Part shown: positions 48,502 through 60,500 of the stretch, piece after piece
How the letters are laid out: each line of letters opens with the position of its first letter
Numbering within the stretch: position 1 is the first letter of the stretch
Assembly (NCBI GenBank): GCA_036874045.1
Contig: CM072346.1
Coordinates: 11,694,001-11,758,000, forward strand
Direction: 5' to 3'
Source: Cymodocea nodosa
Lineage: Eukaryota > Streptophyta > Magnoliopsida > Alismatales > Cymodoceaceae
DNA length: 64,000 nt
The notes under the pieces: generated by a model
What the model was told of the DNA's origin: nothing
Database searches by the model: none
Seen by the model: only the letters and a program-made list of their open reading frames with translations
Made by a program: the position numbers and the translations under genes

Positions 48502-51500
48502 CATACATACAAACATATATGAATAAGGATCCATATACCCAATTACACAGAATATATCATAACAAATCACATGGTAAGAATTGGAGTCATCCTACAAATG
48601 TCAATGTAGTCACTTATAGATGAGTCTAAACAACTAAATACACACTTGATAGTTCAATGAACAAACATAAAGCTCACCTAGTGTTTTAAGGATTCCCCCA
48701 AATCTATGGTATTGACAATGCAAAAATATTTTCTCTAGTTGCTTGACTCAATTCCATTAGAATTGTCCTCTCTATAGTTGTCAATAATAGTGAAAGATCT
48801 ACCAATTAGACATCAAGAATGTCTTTTTATATGGCAATTTAATAAAATAAATTTAAAAAGAGTAACTTCTAGGATATGTTACTCAAGAAGAGAATCTAAG
48901 GTATCAATTGGAGAAGGCAATTTATGGTCTTAAACATAGCTTACATGCAAGGTTCGAGAAGTTTAATCAACTTATAAGTGGTGCAGGCTTCCATCAATGT
49001 GTTATTGATCATTCTATCTTCCATTGCAAGACTACGATTGGTAACGTTGTCTTGGTTGTATATATTAATGATATATTGATTATAGGCAATGATACTAGAG
49101 AAATTGTGAATATGAAGACTTATCTTAAATGGTATTTTACCACTAAAATCATGAAAAAACCAAGATACTTCCTAGGAACTGAGTTTGCATATTCCAAAGG
49201 AAGAATGGTACTATCACAATGGAAATAAACTTTGGATTTGTTATAGGAAATTAGATAATTAAGGTATAAACCTAAGCTAAAACTTATTGAATCAAATCCC
49301 CCCTTTTTGCACAACTCGTCTAAGAATCTTCAAAATCTAAGATAATATAGGAGATTAGTTGAGAAAGTAGTCTATCTTATTATTACTAGACCAAACATCA
49401 CATATGTCGTTAGCCTACTACGTCAATTTATACATGAACTAAGGAAAGTGCATTAGTTAGGTGTGAAGCATATACTTCCATATATTAAAGATACTCAAGG
49501 AGATTGATATACAAGAGACAAGGTCACTTGAGGATTGAAGCTTATACAAATTTCTTTTAATTTTAAGGTTATTCTCTTATCACATAATACTCAAAAAGTA
49601 TTCACCACTTCATCTCTCCTACTTTAATCCTATAAATAACAGCCTCTATAAAAAAAATCAAACAAAAAAATTAACATGTACCTGGGGGCGCATATTATAA
49701 TCATGGAAGACAGGAATCAACTGCTGCTTTATCTGTGAAATTTATGAAACAGCACAAAAGATTTAAAAAACCAATAATAGGCCTGTAAATGGAAATTAAA
49801 ATTCTGATTTGAATCCAAATGCACGTAGGTTGAAATTATCAAAACTTGAAATCAGACAAATTTTAATCAGATATTGAACTTCATATCCAAAAATGTTCGG
49901 AAGAAATTTGTACACTGATAAAAATCCAAATTGGATTCATTTAATTATCAAATTGCATATCTAGATATCCACCATAACTAATATTTATAATTTTTTATAA
50001 GAACACTATTTATAATTTTAGCTATATTTATATCAATATTTTTTAAAGTGAAATACTCATATTAAAGCATTAATCTCTAGATTTCAACATTTAGATTAAA
50101 CATTTTCAGATAAAATACAGTATGCCAATGAGTTATATTCAAATTCAGATTTCTAGAAATGCCTATCAATACAGCATGTCAATGAGTAATACTTATATCC
50201 AAATTCAGATTTCCACAATTGGCTATCAGTTTGGCATAAGATTGAATTTTCTCAGATTTGGATATCATTCAAATTTGGATATACAGATCAGATTCACATA
50301 TTATCCAAATTCAAATAAATAAGCGAGATAAAAATTTAGATATTTGAATAGTTGCCCAAATATTGATTATACAAATTTGAATTATCCAGATATTAAATAG
50401 ATATGGATTTGGATATAGGCTTTTCCAATTCAAACATGTTCCATTTGCATCCCTAACCAATTGGCATTAAAAATCAACAAAAATTGGCATGACAGATTGA
50501 CAGCTTATGAAATGAAACAAAGATAAATGCCATGATCCCACCATGCAAGAATATGAAAACGGGAAAAAGAAAAAAATAAATAAAGGCTTCAATTTGAGAA
50601 TGCGAAAGAAACACAGACCATAGCAAAACTTGCATCAGAAACTTTAAAAAGGTAAGGTACATAGTAAACCGAGGAAGCTATCTTACCAGAGCAGGAAATT
50701 TCAAGTAGATCTGGAAAGAAAATGTTTCAATGTACTGTCGGACAGAGGATAAATTGCCTCTCTACAAGAAAAAAGTGTACATTACTGATATGTTTTAAAT
50801 TGATTATAAATGGTGATACCAATGTAACATTGGATGGTATACAATGGCATTAATAATATCTACATGTTTTAAATTTACAACTAATAATTAATTACATACA
50901 TTCTGGAATTGAAAGACTAAAGGCAAACTATGAATTAGCTACAACATCAATTTTCTTAAAAATCAAAATTTACGTAATAACAGATAATATTAATCAATAT
51001 TTGATCTTTTTTATTTTTAATATCTCTAAAGATAGTAAAGATTCTAGTATTCGACAAAAGAAATAGACAAGGTATTAAGGTCAACAACAACACAAACCAA
51101 TCATAATCCTATTACGTGAGATTGGCAATATAAATCCTTTTCTTCTCAGTATTTTTATCTATTGTCAAATTTTTAATTAAATTACATAAATTTAAATCTT
51201 TTCTTCCAATTCCTAACCAATTAGTTTTAGTTCAATCTTTATTTCTTTGAATTTCATTTACACTAATTAATTCTCCTCTTCTAATTAGTACATTTCTTAG
51301 TTGCTTGAGCAAATGGTCAAACCACCTAAAAGCCAATTTTCTATTAAGGTCAACCACTTCACCAAAATTCTCTACTTAGCTTTTTTTCATAAGAGAAAAC
51401 GGATTCCCATTAACTATAACAGTAAGAAGGAAAGTATCCAATAAATTACAGTGCCCACGAAAGATCACTAAAAAAACTACAAATAATATTATATAGGAAA

Positions 51501-54500
51501 ACTTCTAGGTCCTGTAAGGAGTTTTTCTACTTCACAAACCTTGTTTCACTCATAACTGTAGAGGGTTTATATCTATCACATATAATTCCTACATTACAAC
51601 CCATTAGATTAAAAACTTCTAGCAATTCATGAAGAAAGACAAAAAAAAAAGGAAACCATTCCTAAAAAAATCAGGTTTTGGTTTTGAACGACGATGAGAA
51701 ATGCCAAACCCCTGCCTCTTACATATATTAAATCCCCCACAATTTCCACGCCACACCACCACAAAATGTCAATAAATCACTCCTCCAAAGCCAAGCCATG
51801 TACCCGTTGGCACCCCGCTGCCACTATCCTACTACCACCCATGAATTTCAGATCAACTATAGCAGTAGAATTTTATCCTTGTAACTAAAGAAAACATTCA
51901 TAATCTACTTGAGAGATAGTAACAGTAGATCCAAAAGTTATACTAGAAGCATTCAGACTAACATTAGCTTGTTAGGAAGCTTTAAGATGTGAAAATTTGT
52001 CCTAAAATTTTTCTGATCTATGTCCAAATTTTTCACACCATTCAGATTTCCAAGTGTTAACGATCACTACACCTTCCTCCATCACATCCACAACCACCAG
52101 AAGCAACCAAGGCATACTAATCTGTCATTACTACACCTAATGTTGAAGACACACATCACTTTTGCAAAAGTCCTAACTAAATCAAACATCATATCAACTC
52201 CTAACATATGTCCATGAATCTGAAAAGCAACATCAGGATTGATACTAACAAGATAAAGGGCAACCACAAGTTTCTCCCGATAACGTTAAAAAGTAGCAAT
52301 ATCAAAAGTCGAAGGTTGATAAATGTTCAACCTATTTATCAATCCTCTAAACAAGCTATAGCACTCCTAATGCATTTTATCTTCCCACCTAATTTGAAAT
52401 AAATCTTCATCAATTTGAAAAATCGTGAAGGATATTTTTATCATCACTATAAGTCTGTCACAAACTATCACATATTTTTTGACATTTTTCATTATAGAAA
52501 CCCCACAAGCAACGTAAGGCTCCATACTAGTCAACATCCATGAGCTAATGGCACCATCATTAGCATACTAATCCTTGTATTCAACATCTTTAGTATCAAG
52601 TGAAGGAAGAGCAAGACATCACCTTTGATGATGAGCAACAATAATCCTTTCAAAACTTTGAGCCCAAAGCAAATAATTTGATCTATTTAGCTTCTCAGAT
52701 ATACCAAGAAAGCTCCTAACGAGCAAATCACTTCCACAATTTCAAGAAAATGAAGCCATAGATCACTTCAAACACAGACACAATGGATATAATCCTCTTC
52801 AACACATTGTCCCAAATGAAATAACAATCCACTTCCACATGTTTGATCCTTTCATGAAATGCAAGGTTACTAGTAATATAATTACAGTTTGATTGTCACA
52901 ATGCATAGACATAGCTAACTTCACATCAACCCTCAACTCATGTAGCAATGCCTTTAAGCTACATCAACTCTAAGGTAGTGTGAGGCATACTTCAATATTC
53001 GACTTCAACACTTGACTTAGAGACAACATTATATTTCTTACTACACCATGTGACAAGATTCCTTCCAAGAAAAGTTAAACATCCTAAGCAGACTTCCTAT
53101 TAGCCTTATCACCTACATACCCTATATCAAAATATCTTCCACTCTGCCATGTTTTTCATACAAAAGACCTTGTCCAAGAGCCTTCATGATGTAAGCTAAA
53201 ACACAAAGGACACTCTGCCAATGTATATCTCTCAATGCATGCATGAATTGGCTAAGTAAATTTATCATATAGTCGATGCCCAGTCTTGTGACAGTCAAGA
53301 AAATAAGTTTTCCAACTAACTATCTATACCTTCTTGGATCATGAAACGATGGAGAGGTTTCATCCTAAAAAGACTGATTTTACTCTATTGGAGTACTCTC
53401 AAGTTTACACCCTTGAAGACCAATTTTTTTTAAAAGTCTAAAGCATATTTCCTTTGAGATGAGGGCAAACATCTTTTAAAATATGTTAATTCAATACCAA
53501 AGAAATATCTTAGTGTTCCCATATTTTTGTAGTAAAGTGACTGTTCAAAAAATGCTTGGTTTATACAATAGCTTAAGTGTCATCACCTGCCAACAACATA
53601 TCATCCACATAAACAATTAGGAAAACAACTTCTCTTGATGTTTTCTTGATAAAAATAGAATAGTCAACTTTGCAACTATCAAAGTCATTACTCCACATTA
53701 CAATAGTAAACTTTTAAAATCAAGCCTTGGGACTTTGCTTAAGGCTATAAATCACATTCTTAAGCATGTAAACCTATCTCCCCTTGAGCAACATAGCCAA
53801 GAGGCTACTTCATAAAAAACTACCCCTATATAGAAAAGTGTTCTTGACATCAAACTAAAGCAACTACCAAGATTAATTAATAGCCATAGAAAGGACATGA
53901 ATGGAGTCAAGACAAGCAATCGATGAAAAATTCTTAAAGTAATCAACTTCATATTCTAGTGAGAAAGAGAGCCACCAACCAAACTTTGTACCTGTTTATT
54001 AAACCATCAAGCCTTTATTTGATAATGAATATCTATCTACAAGAAACTACATTCGCCCTTTTAAGACAGGAAATAATATCTCAAATGCCACGAGAAAGAA
54101 GAACACTCATTTCCTTATCCATAACTACCTTCTAATGTAGAATTTGAAGAGTTTCCTAATGATCCTTAGGAAAAGACTTTGTGGAAATAACTAAGGCAAA
54201 TTTGCAGAAAATGTTAGTAAGGTTTGCGTAGTAAAAAAAACTAGGCAATGGGTGTTGAATACATCTACGGGTTCCCTTGCATAAGGCAATGGGAAGGTCC
54301 TTTAGAGTAGGTGGAGTGGTAAACTCATCAACAAAAACAAAGGAAGGCCTAAGGGTAGCAATAGCAAGTCATGGCCAACGACTATATACATGCAAGGGTG
54401 GAAAATTAGTAGTATTTTGTAAAAGAACCTTTTCAAAATATGTGGCAGGACTTTGGTTACCATTGAGCTCAACTAGACCAAGAACAAAAAGAGGTCATGG

Positions 54501-57500
54501 ATCATCAAGAAGAGTAGGGGCAAACACATCAACAGTATTGAAATAGGATTGTAACTCAAAAAAGATGACATCCATGAAAGTAAAGTACTTGTGAGTAAGA
54601 GGATAATAAAGATAATATCCTTCTTAATTGTGAGAATACTTAATAACCATGCACTTGACAGCACAAGCAGATAATTTGTTAAGACTAGGAGAGAGATCCT
54701 AAACAAAGACAATACACTCAAACACTTTAGAAGCAATAAGAAACAAATCATAATCAGGGGATATATACTAAAGAGAAACTCCCCCCCTAAGGTGTAAATG
54801 ACATTTTGTTAATTAAATAAATAGTGATAAGCATAGCAATAAGAAACAAATCATAATCAGGGGATATATACTAAAGAGAAACTCCCGCCCTAAGGTGTAA
54901 ATGACATTTTGTTAATTAAATAAATAGTGATAAGCATAGCATCAGACCAAAGGTACTTAAGAACATTTATATGCAACATTAAAGTACAAGTCATGTTAGG
55001 AATATCATGATATTTCTATTCCCCAACTCTATTCTGTTGAGAAGTGGGAGGAGATGTAGTCTGATGAATAATTTCAAAAGAATAGCAAATAGTTAGAAAA
55101 TCATTTTGCATAAACTCAAGATCATTAACAATGCGTAAAACTTTGAGGCAAATAGAAAATTGATTTTATATTTTAACAAAAAAAGTTTTGAATACACTAA
55201 GAATATTGTGATGATCTTTTACCAAATAGATCTAAGATACACAAGAATAATCATTAACAAACACAATATAGGATTTGTAATTGCAAATAGAGGTGACACA
55301 ATTAAGACCCTATATGTCATAATAAACAATATTAAACACATTTGTAGAAGACACAAGATGCAACTACTTGAACAAAGTATGAGTGTGCTTTCCAAGTTGA
55401 CAAAACTCACAATCAAAAGGAAAAACAAAAACTCATAGAAGAGCTTGACAAAGTTTTTCCCAAAATAGGCAATCTAAATGATAATGTTACAAAATGGAAG
55501 AGTCTAAACTTGGCATGCAAGTGATCAAGCCCCAAGGAATATTATCGCAAATTAACATGTATACTCCAAAAAAATTTGGCTTATATCCTAAACTAATCCT
55601 CCTCCTTGTCTACAAGTACTAAAAGGTAGAGTGAAAAGGAAAAAAGATTACAAAATATAGTAACTAAACTGTAATTGCACTAATGGATAGTAGGTTATAA
55701 GAGAATTCAGGTATATAAAAGACATAATTTAACATTATCTAAGAGAATATCTGAACCTCTCTCTAACCAAAAACAGAACATAAACAACCATTAATAATAG
55801 TGACAAAGGATTTGTCAAGAAGAAGGTGGGTGTACCTGACAAAAGGGATGGTGCTTTAGAGTGTATTATCCAAGAATCATCATTGGAGACAAGCAAAGTT
55901 GTGCTAGTACCTAGATGAGATAGGGAGAGGCATGCACACTCAAAGCAATGAGATTTGTGCCTTGGGATTAAAGGAGACAACCATATTCCACCAAAGAGAT
56001 GATGATAGTAAGCCCTAATAAGGGAACATCATTCATATTAGGTGTCTCTGAACTAACATTGGCAAATTGAGACTTTAAATGAGGATATTTATCCCAACAT
56101 TTCACTGCTCTATGCCCCAATTTATTACACCATTGACACTTCAGATGTTAACGATCACCACATCTTCTCTATCACATCCACGAGCATGCCCCTTAAATGT
56201 AGTAAGAGTTGACTAATAAATGACTGTCAAGGATGAGTTAGCAAATGTCTCATCGAGGTTTGGCATTTTTCTGCTCTCAAAACTTGTCCACAAATTTAAG
56301 AAGCAACCTCAAGATTCATATTGCCAAAATAGATGGCAATAGCAAGTTCCTTCCAATAGCATTGAAAGGAGAGGTCAATTGTAGGAGGTTGATATTTTAT
56401 GAACGTTGAAATAACGTTCATAAAAAGAACATTATTTTAACATTCGTAACCAACGTAACCCACCTGTAACCTAGTTCAAATCGATCCACTGGCTAGCTTA
56501 GGCCCAACCTGAATCAACTCGCAAGCCGATTTTCTAATATATTATAGCTTGACCTAACCTGATTTTCTAAATCATCAAGCTAGCCCGCAATAGCCCAACT
56601 CATTTGACACATTTAGACAAAGGGGGTGCAACCACTGTTAGACACCTATAGTCGACGTCAACAACTTGATGATGTCAACCACAAGAGTAGAAGAGAGGGC
56701 TGCACAGGAGGGAGAAGAGAGAGAAGTGGAACAAAAAATGATTGTTGACAACAACCCTAGGATGATTGCCATGCACAATCGTCTTCTATCAAGAACAAGG
56801 TGGATTGAACTAGAAGAAACCGTAGAGAAGAAACTCTAAAGCACTAATATCATGTTCAATGAGAGGAGGAATAATTATTATTTTTTGTCTCCTAGAACCA
56901 AAGATACAGGGGAATATATACTAGCATCTAAATGGATATCCATTTAATTACAGAACATTCAGTTTTAGGTTTATAATGCTACCATGTAATGTTGCAATGG
57001 TTCATAAATCATTTTTGAATATTAAAGTGAAGTAAACATCAACTTTACTTACATATAAGCATGTATGTACCATAGATGTCACTTGCTGGACTATATCATC
57101 TTCAACAAAACGAGACAATATACACATCATCTGCCAAACCCGAACCTTGCGCCTATGCACCTAAAACACAAAGAAACTATCAAATTCTAAAGAATGACAT
57201 GGAATCAAAGGCTACAAGGCTAGGCAAAAACATGTGCTCACAGCACTGAATTTCTTGTACAGCTCCTTCGCAAGATCTTTATCATTAACCTGTATAAGTT
57301 AAAAACTATATCAAATACAAAACACAGTGACAAGATTTATTAAGTGATAAACTTCTTACACCTATACATATAAAAACGGGTGCAGAAACAGACAAACAAA
57401 CATACAAAGTGAAAAGCTTCATATACAAGCACGCATTCATAAACACACACACACAGACTATTGGACACAAAAAAAAAGAAATAGAAACCCACCATGTCTG

Positions 57501-60500
57501 TATATATGTGAGTACAATCAGAAAATATTTTAACAAGCCCTGACCACATCTTGGCATCTGCATACACTGAAACTAGGTAATTGAAGAGTAAGGCTTGTAT
57601 AGGTTTTGAAAATTCATAAATGAAAGCATCAAGAGGCATCCTAGTGTGGGGACAGGTAGTGTAGGCAGCCAGTCGGAGTCAGACATCCATTTAATGTGCA
57701 AAGTTGTTCAAAGGCCTTCAGCTATTCTTTATGTAACGATACTTCCCTCTAATTCCCACTAACTTCTTGCAACAAACACAAACAATACACAATCAGGAAA
57801 GTACTTGCTAAAGGTCTCTTTGTACACTTAGAATTTGAAGGTTTGAGAATTCACAAAAGGTAAAAGGAATTGGAAGGCATAGGAAAGTGATTTACTCTTA
57901 AATAACTTTACTGATTATTGTACCTACCTAGGAATTTATATAAAATTAAAATATGACTACTGGTGCATGTTAAGCAATACAAAGGAAATTAAACAATTTT
58001 ATATAAATTAATAATTTGAAAATTATTTAAACGAATACCATTATTCATTTAAAAATTAATTATACCATTATATCTATTTCATATTAATTTTTATATTATT
58101 GAAAATATTTAAAGTTATGCAAAATTTTACAATTTTTTATAATAAATTAGTGCTAATATTTTACTAATATTATTATCACATGAACAATGTAGGAAGAATT
58201 AATTCATGCACAATGTTGATGCAATTATTATAATATTAATAACATTTTTATATTTTATATTATCAATATAAATATTAACAATGTAAAACTAAATACTTCA
58301 TATATGAAATATACCACCAGATATGATTGTGAATTCCATCAACTTCTAGGTGAGAGAGGATGAGAATTGAATTCCAAGATTTTCTCTTATACACAAGAAA
58401 GTAAGGGAATTAACACCTTCCTTCACAAGATTTGTGCACATACACCATTATTTCAATCAATCAAAGAGAATTCAATTCCCTCAAAATTCATTTTCCCTAC
58501 CTTTTAAGAGTACAACCATCCCACACTACAATAAAGAATATATGATTATCACTTTCTAGCACTGTATCTTATCTACTGTTAGTGGAAACGGAGAATTCTA
58601 CAATCATGCTGCAGCAAAATGAACATCAAAATGATGGCAAAAACAACTCAATCATGACCTTCCAAGTTCCAAGCCAAATATAAATGTGAATTTACCGCAG
58701 AATCAAGAAGCTCTAGTAGAAACATCCTTCCAGCCTGACGAGCAGATATTGCATTAGCATTTGATTTTTCTTCCTTTTCTTTAATTTCCATTTCTGAAAG
58801 ATTATAAAACAAAATTGCCACTGATACACGTGCATACATGTCAGTGTTAATGTATGCCTGAAAAAATAATCAAAGAAATTAATTTTAGTTGATCAATAAT
58901 ACAAGACTAAAAAAGTAAAAACCACTCATAATTCATAACAGTCCAACATTTTAAGGAGAAATGGTATCCACAAGACACACTTCAGGGTGACGAGGAGAAA
59001 GGATGAAAGAATGGTGAGAACAGCTGAATTTTTGTAAAGCAAACAAAATAAATAATGTGACTTCAATACTTCAAATTCCCAAAGGTTCGCCAAATCCACT
59101 TAATCCATAACATAAGTTAGTGCCGACCACCCCTTAAAGGTGGAAATCAAGGAAATATTGTTATGCCTAACTATGAGTGGGCAGAACTTAGCACTGCAGA
59201 AAACTTCCAACAAGAAGTACAACTGAATTGTTTTTACCAGCCTCCCTATTTAACAATATGAGAACAATGAATGAGGACCAGTACCACTGTACCAGAGCAT
59301 CCGTAGAAATAATTATCCGACTTGTACAGAACTTGCCCTGAAGTAGCTACACTACGCAGACAGAAAAATAAAATATGCATATTGCAAAGTAAAAGGGCAA
59401 GATAATAATGCCAGGCTTTCAAGGGTGCAGAAAATAACAGCCATGAAAAAATAAGCTCCTTTCTATCACACCATCAACATATAACTAAAGAAATGTAAAT
59501 CCACAGTACCTCACTGAACTCAGAATAAGGACCTTGAGCTAGCATCTTAACCTCTGTTCTAGCCTCAAGATTTTCAGTTAATTCAGCTTCAAAATCCTCA
59601 TCAAACGCAACTGAAAAGACTCAAAACCCGTCAGATTAGGAAAACTAAAGCAGTTTATGATGCAAAAAGGGAAAAAATCTCAAAAAAAGATTCACAAGAA
59701 AAGAGAATACTTACCAGAGCCATGGAGAGTAAATAATTTTAATTCTTTAATATAATACTTGATTATTCCAGGGCAACAAAACCACAACCCTGTTAAGTGA
59801 CAAGCCGCAAGTCGAATTGTACGTGGACTTTTTCTTGCCTCATCAAGTAGTAGCTCAATAAACTTCACAAAAAGATACATTATTGCATCCATTTAGTGCA
59901 ATGAAATACTAATATCAAATTGTGATAATAAAAGATGCTGCAAACATAAAAAACTAAATAATAACAAGACATCAATGACATCCACACATGGAGATGAGCA
60001 TGAATATTAACATGGTTATGAGTCAAGGAATTTAACTTTGATTTCTTGTTGAACTTTGGAGTGATGAAAAAGAAAACATGCTCTACTACAGTGGTCAAAA
60101 TGTCAATAAGCTTGCTAAAAGCATGAAAAATCAAATGCACCATAGTTGTATCGTTCATTACTTCCATGCAATAATAAATTTTGGCCTTACTAGCATAAAG
60201 GGAGAAAGAGTGGATCACATCAAGTAATCTACCTAGTGCCTACAGGGCTACATTAACTATAGTCCCTGTGATTTAATCAATCTACACATATTCAATACTT
60301 TCAGGCAAGGAAATATAGTAGAGCCTACATGAAGAAAGTCTAATATAAAATAAAAACTTCTTCACAAAATCCGATAGAAATCCAAGAGAACAAACAATTA
60401 AAGAAGCAGTAAATATGCAATTATTGAGTTACATTGGAAAAACCCTTCTTTTCTACACAGAAGAAACATTCGCTGCACTAAAGTGACAATCAAACAAAAT

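Larger units (their letters stand above)
45190..48564 (-). mobile_element. Copia H: 5' LTR to pre-RT region, nested in G
   Basis: Reading leftwards: 5' LTR (48409-48564), primer-binding site (48397-48408), a CpG-bearing leader, and gag from 47806 with 159 open codons (LNYHTWSLSFLTFVV, SGQSIQEYYGTIRSLFQELN). The zinc knuckle (CTHCGKTNYRSEKCWE) lies near 47045-47095, protease remnants follow, then pre-integrase (WHHQLGHP) near 46430-46450. The integrase core is at 45995-46260 (MDDFSRVCWVYLLKDR), its C-terminus is open at 45589-45936 (YLINRMPLSLLGGE, FKCVFIGYF), and the pre-RT KGTRTC motif is near 45320. Reverse transcriptase onward is missing. It is the least decayed copia here besides B and is related to A. 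Confidence 0.86.
34768..49555 (+). mobile_element. Copia G: old host element split by nested insertions
   Basis: The plus-strand pieces can be read as one copia. Gag runs from the ATG at 34768 to 35502 (NETNYLLWSKRF, then PCQHC of the zinc knuckle). It resumes at 39586 with NHKSKHYWE, completing the knuckle, and protease follows at about 39800-39925 (IIDLRVSSH, then IIIIANG). The post-protease region resumes at 41513 (VFDNPNFPLNLFSI), with integrase at 41640-42180, the rest of integrase at 43690 to about 44340 (HQTTYPYTTQQK), reverse transcriptase at 48570-49490 (YGLKHSLHARFEKFN, VVYINDILI) and the first RNase H codons. The breaks hold copia F, a solo LTR, repeat R copy 2 and copia H. No LTR of G survives. 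It fills nearly the whole 15.3-kb intron. Confidence 0.82.
52758..56957 (-). mobile_element. Copia K: 5' LTR to truncated RNase H
   Basis: Reading leftwards: 5' LTR (56853-56957), primer-binding site (56841-56852), leader, and the end of gag (LQPPTIDL... region at about 56200-56392, knuckle near 56090-56170). Protease (55735-55980) has the catalytic motif changed to WIIHSKA. Integrase runs 54470-55450, the RT region 53150-54190, and RNase H to about 52770 (DCYFIWDNVLKRIISI). The first part of gag is missing and replaced at 56393-56620 by unrelated sequence. All frames are broken. Confidence 0.82.

Noticed and set aside
54473..54751. Leu-rich 92-codon open frame that looks like a membrane protein
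   Set aside because: Shifted frame of copia K integrase.
57340..57639. Open minus-strand frame between exons 5 and 6 (FNYLVSVYADAKMWSGLVKI)
   Set aside because: Homologues have no extra residues there and exons 5 and 6 join in phase without it. A rare alternative exon is not excluded.
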